This document shows, piece after piece, positions 8,357 through 18,503 of a stretch of 34,336 nt of DNA. The translations under genes and the position numbers were made by a program. Source of the stretch: Gammaproteobacteria bacterium. GTDB lineage: Bacteria; Pseudomonadota; Gammaproteobacteria; SZUA-229. The notes beneath the pieces were generated by a model. The model worked only from the letters and a program-made list of their open reading frames with translations, was not told the origin of the DNA and did no database searches. The number at the start of each line of letters is the position of its first letter. The first letter of the stretch is position 1. The DNA lies in NCBI GenBank assembly GCA_026197015.1, contig JAPHRB010000078.1, forward strand, positions 1-34,336, written 5' to 3'.

Positions 8357-9217
8357 TTAAGCTTCAAGACAGTTTCGCAATTTTTTCATCGCATTTTTTT
8401 CTAACTGACGAATGCGTTCAGCAGAAACATCGTATTTTGCAGCCAGTTCATGAAGAGTTGCTTTTTTGTCATCATTCATCCAGCGAGACATTAAAATATC
8501 ACGACTTCTTTCATCAAGCGTCTGCAGTGATTCAGTTAGTGCTTCACTTCGCTGCTCCTGCCAGTCATTTGATTCTAGCTGTTGGGCAGGATCATGAGCC
8601 GGGCTTGCCAGGTAAGTAGATGGAGCGAGCATTGCGTCATCGTCATCATCTGAAGTAGCATCAAAAGCCATATCATAGTTACTTAGGCGTGACTCCATTT
8701 CCAGTACGGTCTCAGGTTTAACGCCAAGGTCTTTAGCTACACCTTCAACTTCTTCCGGTGTAAACCAGCCTAGACGTTTTTTAGAGCTACGTAAGTTAAA
8801 AAATAGTTTACGTTGAGCTTTGGTAGTGGCTACTTTAACAATTCTCCAGTTTTTCAGTACATATTCATGAATTTCAGCACGAATCCAGTGAACTGCAAAT
8901 GAAACCAGCCTTACATTATGATCAGGGCTGAAGCGCTTAACTGCCTTCATCAGGCCAACATTACCCTCCTGAACCAGATCAGCCATTGGTAGACCATAAC
9001 CCTGATAACCACGGGCGATGCGAATAACAAAACGAAGATGAGACATAATCAATTTTTGTGCAGCTTGAAGGTCTCCATGTTCAGACAGGCGATAGCCATA
9101 CTCACGTTCTTCCTCTGCTGTAAGCATAGGAAAAGCTTGTGCATTCTGAATATATTGATCCAGGCTGCCGCTCGAAATAGGCAGGTGGTTATTTGCAAGT
9201 ACCAGTTCGTTTGACAT
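8357..9217 (-). CDS. rpoH: RNA polymerase heat-shock sigma factor (sigma-32)
   Basis: Directs RNA polymerase to heat-shock promoters such as those of chaperones and proteases. The length, 286 residues, matches E. coli RpoH (284). Region 2 reads [18 protein letters not shown] and [20 protein letters not shown]. The RpoH-specific box [18 protein letters not shown] is intact, which distinguishes it from RpoD and RpoS. Region 4.2 is the C-terminal [27 protein letters not shown] serves as ribosome binding site. A perfect CIRCE operator begins 27 bp upstream of the ATG, pointing to HrcA repression. The gene is the last in the ftsY-ftsE-ftsX cluster but has a terminator after it and probably its own promoter. 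Confidence 0.97.
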   Translation of the reverse strand: MSNELVLANNHLPISSGSLDQYIQNAQAFPMLTAEEEREYGYRLSEHGDLQAAQKLIMSHLRFVIRIARGYQGYGLPMADLVQEGNVGLMKAVKRFSPDHNVRLVSFAVHWIRAEIHEYVLKNWRIVKVATTKAQRKLFFNLRSSKKRLGWFTPEEVEGVAKDLGVKPETVLEMESRLSNYDMAFDATSDDDDDAMLAPSTYLASPAHDPAQQLESNDWQEQRSEALTESLQTLDERSRDILMSRWMNDDKKATLHELAAKYDVSAERIRQLEKNAMKKLRNCLEA

Positions 9218-9243
9218 ATTAGCTCCAAAGTTCTGTGTTTATA

Positions 9244-9270
9244 TTAGCACTCTTTTGTTTAGAGTGCTAA
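9244..9270 (-). promoter_or_regulatory. CIRCE operator (HrcA binding site) in front of rpoH
   Basis: TTAGCACTC, nine bases, then GAGTGCTAA: an exact match to the consensus CIRCE element bound by the heat-shock repressor HrcA. It lies 27 bp upstream of the rpoH start codon. A possible -10 hexamer (TATAAT on the minus strand, 9315-9310) sits about 40 bp further upstream, which would put the operator in the transcribed leader, as at other CIRCE genes. The promoter is tentative; the operator is certain as sequence. Confidence 0.93.
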
Positions 9271-9352
9271 TGCCTGTATAAGTTCCAGCTAATGTATGAA
9301 ATGATGTTTATTATAAGGGAGAAAGTGGCTTGAGGGGCCGGCAGATCAGGGT

Positions 9353-10213
9353 TTACTGGATCATGGTGAGAGAGTTGTCAGGGTGATGAATCTCTAAATA
9401 CTGTTTTCGCAGCATTAACAAGTTGTTAAGTCTGGCGATTAACATAGCTTCACCTACGGGTTTCTCAAGAATATCATTGGACCCGGAGGAGAAGATTCGG
9501 TTCAATCCGTCAGGGTCTGCATCGAAATTACTAGAGGTGGTTACAAGTATAGGAAGCTGCTCATAACCCAGTCCGAGACCATGGCGAATTTCGCGAATAA
9601 GATCTCTTCCGCTCATATGTCCTTCGAGTTGTATGTCTGTCAGGAGTAAATCAAAGGGTTGAATATTGTCTTTACTGAACGAATGTTGAATATGTTGTAG
9701 AGCCTGTTCGGCATTTATGGCATGCAGGTAGTTATAGTCATGTTTGCTAAGCAAATTTTTTGTGGCAAGGGCTACAGTGGCGCTGTCTTCAACATATAAA
9801 ATATTACCGGTAATCATGGCGTTGGGCGGCTCTGTATTCAAAAATGAATTAATATAGTCGACCAGCTTTTGTTGCCCAAGTTTTTTATCAAAGTAACCAT
9901 TTACCAGATTGCAGGCCATTTTTTCTTCATAAATGCCCATTTTCTCACCGGATATAACAATCAGAGGGGTATTTCTTACACCCAGGTCTGTGCGAATTTT
10001 GTTTATCATTTCATGACAGTCGATGTCAGGCAGGTTTCTGGAGGATGTAATTAAGGCGTATTTGTGTTCAACCAGCAGGCGAAATGCCTCATCCACATTC
10101 ATGGCGGCATCCACGATAACATTGGGAATGTTTTTGGCAATCAGTTTGCTAATAATAGCCAGACTGGTGCCTGAATGGTCGATAAGTAGAACCCGCTGTG
10201 CTGCTGATGACAT
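9353..10213 (-). CDS. Response regulator with two receiver domains, no output domain
   Basis: The 286 residues are made of two CheY-like receiver domains. The first (about 5-125) begins RVLLIDHSGTS, but the phosphorylated Asp is replaced by Ser in ALITSSRNLPDID, so it probably cannot be phosphorylated. The second (about 138-275) is intact: ILYVEDSATVAL with the acidic pocket, phosphoacceptor Asp in LLLTDIQLEGHMSGRD, VTTSS, and the conserved Lys in EKPVGEA. No DNA-binding, GGDEF or HD domain follows. It is likely a phospho-relay or protein-interaction regulator. The gene is inserted between ftsX and rpoH, a place where relatives normally have nothing. It could be co-transcribed with either, but 295 bp separate it from ftsX. 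Confidence 0.88.
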   Translation of the reverse strand: MSSAAQRVLLIDHSGTSLAIISKLIAKNIPNVIVDAAMNVDEAFRLLVEHKYALITSSRNLPDIDCHEMINKIRTDLGVRNTPLIVISGEKMGIYEEKMACNLVNGYFDKKLGQQKLVDYINSFLNTEPPNAMITGNILYVEDSATVALATKNLLSKHDYNYLHAINAEQALQHIQHSFSKDNIQPFDLLLTDIQLEGHMSGRDLIREIRHGLGLGYEQLPILVTTSSNFDADPDGLNRIFSSGSNDILEKPVGEAMLIARLNNLLMLRKQYLEIHHPDNSLTMIQ

Positions 10214-10508
10214 AATATTTTGACTCTCTACCTGCCCTGTATTCCTGAGAGCTTGAAATATGTTTGTATTTTAATTTTTATACTTAAAATGATAGTCACA
10301 AAGTGCCATAACTAAGCTATTCAGGTAAGGCATCTAGTCGATAGTTTAAGTCTGCTTGTCTTAAATATAGCAGTTGTAATGAATTTTGTTATACATGAAC
10401 GGGGTAAGCGAGGTTTTCAGGAAAAGAAAACTTTATAAATAGTTGAAGTTTATTAAATGCTGGGGAGGGTAAATCTCCAGCAAACCCCTAACATTTACTT
10501 ATGCGGTT
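10214..10508. other. Intergenic region between ftsX and the response regulator
   Basis: 295 bp without a gene. A weak hairpin at 10459-10481 (GCTGG...CCAGC) just after ftsX may end its transcript. The rest is AT-rich and probably holds the response regulator promoter. No repeat seen. Confidence 0.4.
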
Positions 10509-11465
10509 TTAGCTTGGTTCTATTTCACTTAGGTGTCGGCCGACCGCAATCCATGATCCGAACAGACCAAGAAAACAACTAAAAGCAATTAGATTAAGGC
10601 CTTCGATAAAACTTAAACCTTTTAGCTGGAAGCCGCTGTTGTATAAACTGGCCAGATGTTCTACTGAGTTATCTAACAATCCGATCGATAATGAAGTGAG
10701 AAACCAGGCGAATAAACCACCGCCAATGCCGTACCATAACCCAGTGTAGAGAAAAGGCCGTCGAATAAAGGCATCAGTGCCGCCAATCAGCTTTGTTACT
10801 TCAATTTCTTCACGGCGATTTTGGATATCGAGTCGAATAGTGTTGCCTACAACCAGTAGTACAGCAACGCCTAACAGGCTTGCAATCACCCAGATTGCAC
10901 GTTGTGCGATTTCCAGCATGGCGAATAAACGTTTCACCCATTGTAAATCTAATTGTGCCAGTTCTACCTGTTTCTGATTATTTAGTTGCTTTAGGAGGTG
11001 GCGAATTTTATCGGGTCGTTTTGCATCAACAACAGGTTGAATAGTCAGTACGTGAGGTAAGGGGTTGTCGCCAAGTGATTCAATGGCATTACCAAAACCG
11101 GATATTTTTTTAAACTCTTTAAGTGCCTGTTGCTTGTTAATCATGGAGATATTATTAACATCTTCATACAGACGTAATTTGTCCATTAATTTATTTGCCT
11201 GGGTTTCGGTTACATCATGTTTAAGAAAAACCGATATCTGAGCGCTATTGTCCCAGCCAACACTAACGTTACTGGCATTATTTAATAATACAAACATGCC
11301 TGCGGGTAAAGCCAGGGCAATTGCAATAACAGCAATGGTCATAAACGAGGAGGCGGGTTGGCGGGTCATTGCGCCAAGGCTAGCGATGAGGGTGCGCAGA
11401 TGATTAATGCCCCAGGCTTTAAATGGACTGCTTTTGGCTAACTGGTTGCTATCTGCTCTAGCCAT
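10509..11465 (-). CDS. ftsX: Cell division protein FtsX
   Basis: Inner-membrane partner of FtsE. FtsEX couples ATP hydrolysis to activation of peptidoglycan hydrolases (through EnvC in E. coli) at the septum. The 318-residue protein has a cytoplasmic N-terminus, one membrane span at about 40-62 (AVIAIALALPAGMFVLL), a periplasmic loop to about 185, then three more spans: AIWVIASLLGVAVLLVVG, GIGGGLFAWFLTSLSIG and LIAFSCFLGLFGSW. This is the FtsX layout. The cytoplasmic RREEIEVTKLIGGTDAFIRRPF stretch is a family hallmark. It overlaps the 3' end of ftsE by 8 bp, so translation is coupled. Confidence 0.95.
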   Translation of the reverse strand: MARADSNQLAKSSPFKAWGINHLRTLIASLGAMTRQPASSFMTIAVIAIALALPAGMFVLLNNASNVSVGWDNSAQISVFLKHDVTETQANKLMDKLRLYEDVNNISMINKQQALKEFKKISGFGNAIESLGDNPLPHVLTIQPVVDAKRPDKIRHLLKQLNNQKQVELAQLDLQWVKRLFAMLEIAQRAIWVIASLLGVAVLLVVGNTIRLDIQNRREEIEVTKLIGGTDAFIRRPFLYTGLWYGIGGGLFAWFLTSLSIGLLDNSVEHLASLYNSGFQLKGLSFIEGLNLIAFSCFLGLFGSWIAVGRHLSEIEPS

Positions 11466-12138
11466 GGTTTGTTAGATCCAGATCATTGTGAGAAAGCAGG
11501 CCTTTATTCAGGCTCACTACCGGGCTGCCCATTTCTTTAATAAGTTTTAAGTCGTGACTAGCGATAAGCACGGTAACCCCGACGTCATTAAAACGTGCAA
11601 AAAGCTGCATTATTTCTTTTGATAATTCGGGGTCAAGGTTACCTGTAGGCTCATCAGCTAAAAGTAAGCCGGGTTTGTGAACAATCGCACGAGCAATGCC
11701 TACCCTTTGTTGTTCACCGCCAGATAATGTGATGGGTGCAGATTTTTCTTTATTTAATAAGCCAACCTGATCGAGCGAGGCGCGAACACGTTTGCCAATT
11801 TCTTTATGCTGGTAACCCGCGATAATTAGTGGCAGGGCAACATTATCAAAAACGGTACGATCATATAAAAGGTGATGGTTTTGAAAAATAATACCGATAT
11901 TTCGTCGAATATAAGGGATTTTTCGGTTGCCGACGCTACTTAAATTGACACCATCCAATACCAGGTTTCCACGACTCGGGCGTTCAATTAAAGCAATAAG
12001 TTTGAGTAAGGTGCTTTTTCCCGCGCCGGAATGCCCGGTTAAATAGGCCATTTCTCCACGAGGCAGGTGAAAACTCACATTGCTTAAGGCTTCATGACCA
12101 CCGGGGTAGCGCTTGCTGACATTATCAAAACGAATCAT
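11458..12138 (-). CDS. ftsE: Cell division ATP-binding protein FtsE
   Basis: ATPase of the FtsEX septal complex. The 226 residues contain Walker A GHSGAGKST (about 37-45), the Q-loop in IGIIFQNHHLL, the ABC signature LSGGEQQRVGIARAI, Walker B LLLADEPTGNLDP and the switch His in LIASHDL. The N-terminus MIRFDNVSKRYPGGHEAL is typical of FtsE. The length matches E. coli (222). ftsX follows with an 8-bp overlap. Upstream, a small lipoprotein gene separates it from ftsY, where relatives have ftsY and ftsE adjacent. Confidence 0.96.
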   Translation of the reverse strand: MIRFDNVSKRYPGGHEALSNVSFHLPRGEMAYLTGHSGAGKSTLLKLIALIERPSRGNLVLDGVNLSSVGNRKIPYIRRNIGIIFQNHHLLYDRTVFDNVALPLIIAGYQHKEIGKRVRASLDQVGLLNKEKSAPITLSGGEQQRVGIARAIVHKPGLLLADEPTGNLDPELSKEIMQLFARFNDVGVTVLIASHDLKLIKEMGSPVVSLNKGLLSHNDLDLTNHG

Positions 12139-12208
12139 GCGAGCTATTTTGCACTAAGTTATTGATGGTGAAAAGAAATAGCTCAAAATCAGTTGGTAAA
12201 TGTGTTTG

Positions 12209-12745
12209 TTATTGCCTGGGCTCTGCAAAGTTAAAGGTAAAATAATCACCTAATGTTTTTTGCATCGCTGAAACAGGAAAATTGCCGTCAAGTTTGTCTG
12301 CCCATGCGGAGCAAACCAGTTTTATAATGTCTGAGTTATGATCTGAGTGTAAATAAACTTCAGTAAAATAATTAATAATGTTTGGGCCTGAAGCCTGTTC
12401 CTGGCCGTCTTCAATGCGACGAATTTTAAAGGTGTCTGGTTGAACTGTGCGCGGACCAAAGGCTTTCATTTTAAGGCTGCAACTTATGTTGTATAGGTCT
12501 TTGTCTTTATCGGTGGTGATTTTACCCCACTGAATAATAGTATGAGTATTACCCTCACCTATGAACAGGTTTTTATTTAAACTTAATGTGGAGCCATCAG
12601 GTATATCAAAAGCAATTGAAGAGGGGTTAAAAGCAATTGAAGAGGGGTTATTAGAATGTAATGACTGGCATGAGCTAACGATTAGAGATGTAACGATAAT
12701 CAATAGTGCTTTCAATTTTGTTTCCTTGCGCATTATAAATTTCAT
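12209..12745 (-). CDS. Putative small lipoprotein of unknown function
   Basis: A 178-residue secreted protein with a lipoprotein signal: basic MRKETKLKA, hydrophobic LLIIVTSLIV, and lipobox VSSC with Cys26. Two start codons are possible, 12745 (MKFIMRK) and 12733 (MRKETK). Neither has a good ribosome binding site. After the lipobox the segment NPSSIAF occurs twice in a row, encoded by a perfect 21-bp tandem duplication. The rest is mixed beta-like sequence with two further Cys residues (SCSLKM and LVCSAW) that could form a disulphide in the periplasm. I do not recognise the family. It lies between ftsY and ftsE on the same strand. Confidence 0.75.
   Translation of the reverse strand: MKFIMRKETKLKALLIIVTSLIVSSCQSLHSNNPSSIAFNPSSIAFDIPDGSTLSLNKNLFIGEGNTHTIIQWGKITTDKDKDLYNISCSLKMKAFGPRTVQPDTFKIRRIEDGQEQASGPNIINYFTEVYLHSDHNSDIIKLVCSAWADKLDGNFPVSAMQKTLGDYFTFNFAEPRQ
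12608..12649. repeat. Perfect 21-bp tandem duplication inside the lipoprotein gene
   Basis: Two identical adjacent copies of AAAAGCAATTGAAGAGGGGT(T). Each encodes NPSSIAF in frame on the minus strand, so the reading frame is preserved. Perfect identity suggests a recent slippage event and possible copy-number variation. Confidence 0.95.
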
Positions 12746-12821
12746 CGTTAAGTATACAGTTAGTTACGATTGTTATTCATTATTAGTTGTATTTGTTAAG
12801 AAATGTTTTATATACCGATTA

Positions 12822-14120
12822 TTAGTCAGGTATTTTATCTAATAATGCGTCAACAAACTCAGTTGCATGAAATTCGCGTAAGTCATCAATGCCTTCGCCG
12901 ACACCGATAAAACGGATAGGGATGGAAAGTTTCTCTGCAATGGCAAATAAAATCCCACCTTTAGCTGTGCCATCGAGTTTGGTGAGTACTAATCCGCTTA
13001 AACCCATCGCTTCATTAAATTGCTGGGCCTGAATTAAACCGTTCTGCCCAAAACCCGCGTCCATAACCAGTAAAGTCTCATGTGGGGCAGTGTCGTCAAG
13101 TTTACCCATTACCCGTTTAATTTTTATTAACTCATCCATTAAGTTGTTTTGAGTATGTAAACGTCCGGCCGTGTCAGCAATGACAACATCTATATTTTTA
13201 GATTGCGCAGATTCAATCGCATCATAAATAACTGAGGCTGAATCTGCGCCAGTACCCTGGGCTACAACCGCAATTTCATTACGCTCGCCCCAGGTTTGTA
13301 ATTGCTCTACCGCGGCTGCGCGGAAGGTGTCACCCGCTGCAAGCATTACGGATTTACCCTGGTTTTGAAAACGTTTAGCCAGTTTACCGATGGTGGTGGT
13401 CTTGCCAGCACCATTTATGCCGATAACTAAAATTACGAAGGGTGATTTTTTATTCTCTATTAGCAGAGGTTTGCTTACAGGTTGTAAAATTTCAACCATG
13501 TCATCACAAAGCGCATTAAACAGGGCTGTCGGATCATTAAGTTCATTACGTGAAACACGTTTTGTGAGGTCAGTGATGATGCGTGAGGTCGCCTCTATGC
13601 CGACATCGGCGGAAAGTAAACGTGTTTCCAGTTCTTCGAGTAATTCATCATCAATGGTTTTCCTGCCCAACAACAGGTCTGCCATACCATCAGTTAAGCC
13701 AGCGCGAGTTTTTCCAAGACTATCTTTTAGATAAGTTAATGTGCTTTCTTCTTTTGCTTTTGCCCACTCTTCAGCTGTCGGCGGGCTGAAGGAAGCCCCG
13801 GATTTGACTGCTCCTGGCTCTACCGTTCGTGGTTTATCAATTGTCGGCTCAGTTGTAGGTGTGTTAGTTGTTGAGGCGGGGTCTTCTTTGTTCTCATCGC
13901 TAGCAACTGTAACTTGTGTATCTGCCTGAGTTGTTTCAGCCGGGGGCGTGGCTGAAGCGGCTTGTCCGCCCGGTGTAAATGATGCACCGGACTTTACAGT
14001 TGCCTGTGAAGGTGTGCTTACAGGTTCGCTGAGTTTATCAATGAGCTCGCTTGAAGACTCATTGTCAGACTCGGAAGTGTTTTCAGGTGTTTCTTTAGTG
14101 CGACGTAAAAAACCAAACAT
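12822..14120 (-). CDS. ftsY: Signal recognition particle receptor FtsY
   Basis: SRP receptor GTPase that docks ribosome-nascent chain complexes at the membrane. The 432 residues comprise an acidic, low-complexity N-terminal A domain (about 1-125), then the N domain (LTYLKDSLGKTRAGLTDGMA) and G domain. GTPase motifs seen: GINGAGKTTTIGKLAKRF (G1), DTFRAAAVEQL, DTAGRLHTQ (G3), TKLDGTAKGG (G4), and the C-terminal GVGEGIDDLREF. The A domain carries two near-identical segments, VKSGASFTP and VKSGASFSP. It is divergent from the M16 peptidase gene across 115 bp. Confidence 0.97.
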   Translation of the reverse strand: MFGFLRRTKETPENTSESDNESSSELIDKLSEPVSTPSQATVKSGASFTPGGQAASATPPAETTQADTQVTVASDENKEDPASTTNTPTTEPTIDKPRTVEPGAVKSGASFSPPTAEEWAKAKEESTLTYLKDSLGKTRAGLTDGMADLLLGRKTIDDELLEELETRLLSADVGIEATSRIITDLTKRVSRNELNDPTALFNALCDDMVEILQPVSKPLLIENKKSPFVILVIGINGAGKTTTIGKLAKRFQNQGKSVMLAAGDTFRAAAVEQLQTWGERNEIAVVAQGTGADSASVIYDAIESAQSKNIDVVIADTAGRLHTQNNLMDELIKIKRVMGKLDDTAPHETLLVMDAGFGQNGLIQAQQFNEAMGLSGLVLTKLDGTAKGGILFAIAEKLSIPIRFIGVGEGIDDLREFHATEFVDALLDKIPD

Positions 14121-14235
14121 AATTTATTAAATAACTTGTATATCAGGAGGGGCTTATCCTATCATCGCGTGGAACTAAGGTTAAGCTTCATAGTCATTCT
14201 AAGAGGCGAAAATCATAATTAATCGGACAAATTGA

Positions 14236-15693
14236 ATGATATTAAAGAAATATAGAGTTGTTTATGCGCTGTCAGGCGTCCTGTTTGGCTTATCAGCCTG
14301 TCAGACAAACCCGCAACATGTAACTGAAAAAGATTCAAGCCAGCCTGATGACATTAAACAAGTTAGTAAGTTAAGTGAATCAGGTGTTGTCAGTTTCAGG
14401 TTAGATAATGGTATGAAAGTGTTAGTCAAACCTGATCATCGTTCACCGGTGGCGGTCTCCCAGGTGTGGTACAAAGTGGGTGGCTCTTATGAATATAATG
14501 GTGTTACCGGTGTCTCACATGCGCTTGAACATATGATGTTTAAGGGCACGAAAAATTTAAAAGCAGGTGAGTTTTCGGAAATAATAGCTGCCAATGGTGG
14601 TAGTGAAAATGCCTTTACCGGTAAAGACTACACTGCTTACTTTCAGCGCATATCCAGTGATCGTTTAGAGTTATGTCTGAAACATGAAGCAGATCGCATG
14701 CGAAATTTACAATTAAATGAAGATGAGTTTAAAAAAGAGATTGAAGTCATTAAAGAGGAGAGGCGCTCACGCACCGATGATAAACCTACATCATTAACCT
14801 ATGAGCGATTTAATGCAGCAGCATTTATTAATTCAAGTTACCAGCAGCCCATTATTGGCTGGATGGGAGATCTGGATAGTATGCGACTTGAAGATTTAAG
14901 TCAGTGGTATCAAACCTGGTATGCACCGAATAATGCGACGTTGGTGGTGGCGGGAGATGTTGACCCTGAGCAAATTAGAGGCTGGGCAGAAAAATATTTT
15001 GGCGTATTAAAACCTTCAGATATTGTGCCACCTAAGCCACGTCGTGAAGTTGAGCAAAAGGGTGAACGACGAATCACCGTTAAGGTGCCGGCAAAAGTGC
15101 CTTATTTATTGATGGGTTATAAAGTGCCCGTTATGAATACAGCGCAGGATGAAAAAGATGTATATGCACTAGAAGTTCTTGCCGGGGTACTTGATGGTGG
15201 CGATAGTAGCCGTTTAAGCCGACGTCTGGTGCGTGAGAGTGAAATAGCTACGTCAGCCGGCGCAGGTTATGACCCTTACGCGAGGCAGCAAACTCTGTTT
15301 TTGTTTGAGGGGTCTCCACGTGAAGGACATACGATTAAAGAGTTGGAGTCGGCTATTAAAAAACAAATTACAGCTATTCAAAATGAGTTGCCATCACGGC
15401 AGGAGCTTGACCGAGTTAAAGCACAGGTAATGGCATCATCTGTATATGAAAAAGACTCTGTTTTTTATCAGGCTATGCAGCTAGGAACGTTAGAAACAGT
15501 TGGTGTGGGCTGGCAGAAAAAAGATGAATACCTGGAAAAAATTCAGCAAGTCACCGCTGAACAAGTTAGACAAGTAGCAAAAAAATATTTAAAGGACGAT
15601 AGTCTGACCGTTGCCGTGTTAGATCCGCAATCAACAGAGACTAATAAACAAAGTAAAGGCAGTCGTCTTACAGGAGGCCGTCATGGTCATTAA
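14236..15693 (+). CDS. M16 family zinc metallopeptidase (catalytic subunit), lipoprotein
   Basis: A 485-residue pitrilysin/insulinase-family protease. It has a lipoprotein signal with lipobox LSAC and Cys22, so it is probably anchored in an envelope membrane. The inverted zinc motif HALEH gives His95, Glu98 and His99. The distal acidic ligand lies in EVIKEERRSR at about 174-175. The second M16 domain follows (PYLLMGYKVP and onwards). The next gene encodes a paralogue without the zinc motif, and the two overlap by 11 bp. This is the usual paired arrangement of an active and an inactive M16 subunit forming one chamber. The same pair sits beside ftsY in pseudomonads. The physiological substrate is unknown. 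Confidence 0.92.
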   Translation: MILKKYRVVYALSGVLFGLSACQTNPQHVTEKDSSQPDDIKQVSKLSESGVVSFRLDNGMKVLVKPDHRSPVAVSQVWYKVGGSYEYNGVTGVSHALEHMMFKGTKNLKAGEFSEIIAANGGSENAFTGKDYTAYFQRISSDRLELCLKHEADRMRNLQLNEDEFKKEIEVIKEERRSRTDDKPTSLTYERFNAAAFINSSYQQPIIGWMGDLDSMRLEDLSQWYQTWYAPNNATLVVAGDVDPEQIRGWAEKYFGVLKPSDIVPPKPRREVEQKGERRITVKVPAKVPYLLMGYKVPVMNTAQDEKDVYALEVLAGVLDGGDSSRLSRRLVRESEIATSAGAGYDPYARQQTLFLFEGSPREGHTIKELESAIKKQITAIQNELPSRQELDRVKAQVMASSVYEKDSVFYQAMQLGTLETVGVGWQKKDEYLEKIQQVTAEQVRQVAKKYLKDDSLTVAVLDPQSTETNKQSKGSRLTGGRHGH

Positions 15694-17002
15694 TAAAAGT
15701 ATAATTATTGCAGGCTGTTTATTGGTAATGGGTCAGGTCGTTGCGTCTCCCGATATTCAGCACTGGCAAACTAAAAATGGTGCAGATGTTTATTTTGTAG
15801 CCTCTAATGATATTCCAATGGTTGATGTGCGCATTGTTTTTGATGCAGGTAGTGCTCGTGATGCGGAAATGGGTAAAGAGTTGTCGGGCACAGCCGTAAT
15901 GACTAATGGTCTTTTATCAGAAGGAGCCGCTGGGGATGATGCGCAGGTGCTGGCCGAAAAGTTTGAAGCAGTTGGCGCTTCATTTGCTAATGGCTCGTTA
16001 AAAGATATGGCGTGGTTAAGTGTGCGTAGCTTACGCAACGATAGATATCTGCAACCTGCATTAATTAATTTGAAAAATATTTTAAGTTTACCTGAATTTT
16101 CAGAAACCTCCTTTAGTCGTGAATTAGAACGCTTAAAAATTGCTGTAAAAGCTGGTAAACAGTCACCGTCTACAATTGGTGCACAGCGGTTTTATGCGGA
16201 ACTTTATGGTGATCATCCTTATGCGTTACCAAGTGAAGGCACTGAAGAGAGTTTGAAAAAGTTAAAACTGAAACATCTTAAAGATTTTTATAAAAAGTAT
16301 TATGTCGCAAAAAATGCAGTAATTAGTATTGTCGGCCAATTAACAAAAAAAGAAGCCGAAAAAATTGCCTCGGATCTGGTTGCCGATTTGCCTTCAGGTC
16401 AGCAAGCAAAAAAATTACCGGCGGTTAAAGCATTAACAGAATCTAAAACCATACATATTGATTTTCCATCCAGGCAAAGTAGCGTGCTCATGGGGCAGGT
16501 AGGGTTGGCCAGGGGGGATGTGGATTATTATGCATTATATCTTGGTAATCATGCATTTGGTGGTAGTGGTTTTGGTTCAAGATTAATGCAAAAAGTGCGT
16601 GAAGAACGAGGGTTAGCTTACAGTGTTTATAGTTATTTTTCACCTATGCATGCGCAAGGGCCGTTCATGATTGGTTTACAAACACGTAATGACCAGCTGG
16701 ATGAGGCTATGGGTATAGTGCATGCTGAATTAGATAAATATATCACTCAAGGGCCTGAGTTAGATGAGTTAGATGATAGCTTAAAAAATATTACCGGTGG
16801 TTTTCCATTGCGAATTGATAGTAATAAAAAAATTGTCGAGTATTTGTCCGTTATAGGGTTCTATGATTTGCCATTAGATTATCTGGATACATTCGTAGAC
16901 AGTGTTAACTCACAGGATAAGAAAAAAGTTGACGATGCATTGCAGCGTAGAATTCATCCGGACAAAATGTTAACGGTAATTGTGGGTGCTAAGAGCAAAT
17001 AG
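15683..17002 (+). CDS. M16 family protein, non-catalytic partner subunit
   Basis: 439 residues with a signal peptide (INKSIIIAGCLLVMGQVVAS). It shares the M16 fold but lacks HxxEH: the corresponding position reads KELSGTAVMTNGLLSEGA. It keeps the Arg/Tyr substrate-binding feature typical of the inactive half, EERGLAYSVYSYF at about residue 310. A strong AGGAGG ribosome binding site precedes the ATG inside the end of the upstream gene, so translation is coupled. Together the two proteins would form a heterodimeric periplasmic or membrane-attached oligopeptidase. Confidence 0.9.
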   Translation: MVINKSIIIAGCLLVMGQVVASPDIQHWQTKNGADVYFVASNDIPMVDVRIVFDAGSARDAEMGKELSGTAVMTNGLLSEGAAGDDAQVLAEKFEAVGASFANGSLKDMAWLSVRSLRNDRYLQPALINLKNILSLPEFSETSFSRELERLKIAVKAGKQSPSTIGAQRFYAELYGDHPYALPSEGTEESLKKLKLKHLKDFYKKYYVAKNAVISIVGQLTKKEAEKIASDLVADLPSGQQAKKLPAVKALTESKTIHIDFPSRQSSVLMGQVGLARGDVDYYALYLGNHAFGGSGFGSRLMQKVREERGLAYSVYSYFSPMHAQGPFMIGLQTRNDQLDEAMGIVHAELDKYITQGPELDELDDSLKNITGGFPLRIDSNKKIVEYLSVIGFYDLPLDYLDTFVDSVNSQDKKKVDDALQRRIHPDKMLTVIVGAKSK

Positions 17003-17027
17003 TTTTTACTCTTAGTGATAAGCGTTA

Positions 17028-18142
<1,115 letters not shown>

Positions 18143-18181
18143 AGACTTGTTGTGAGTAAGGACGAAATAAGCTGATTTAGG

Positions 18182-18222
18182 GTATAATCATCCACTAATA
18201 TTACCAGTCTCCCGGTGAGACT
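18182..18222 (+). promoter_or_regulatory. Possible promoter and leader hairpin before the ferredoxin gene
   Basis: A TATAAT hexamer at 18183-18188 is followed by a small hairpin AGTCTC-CCGGT-GAGACT at 18206-18222 in the presumed leader. No good -35 box is visible, so this is tentative. The hairpin could instead be a weak end for the coaD transcript. Confidence 0.35.
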
Positions 18223-18248
18223 CTTAAAATTTTAAATGTAGGGCTTAA

Positions 18249-18503
<255 letters not shown>

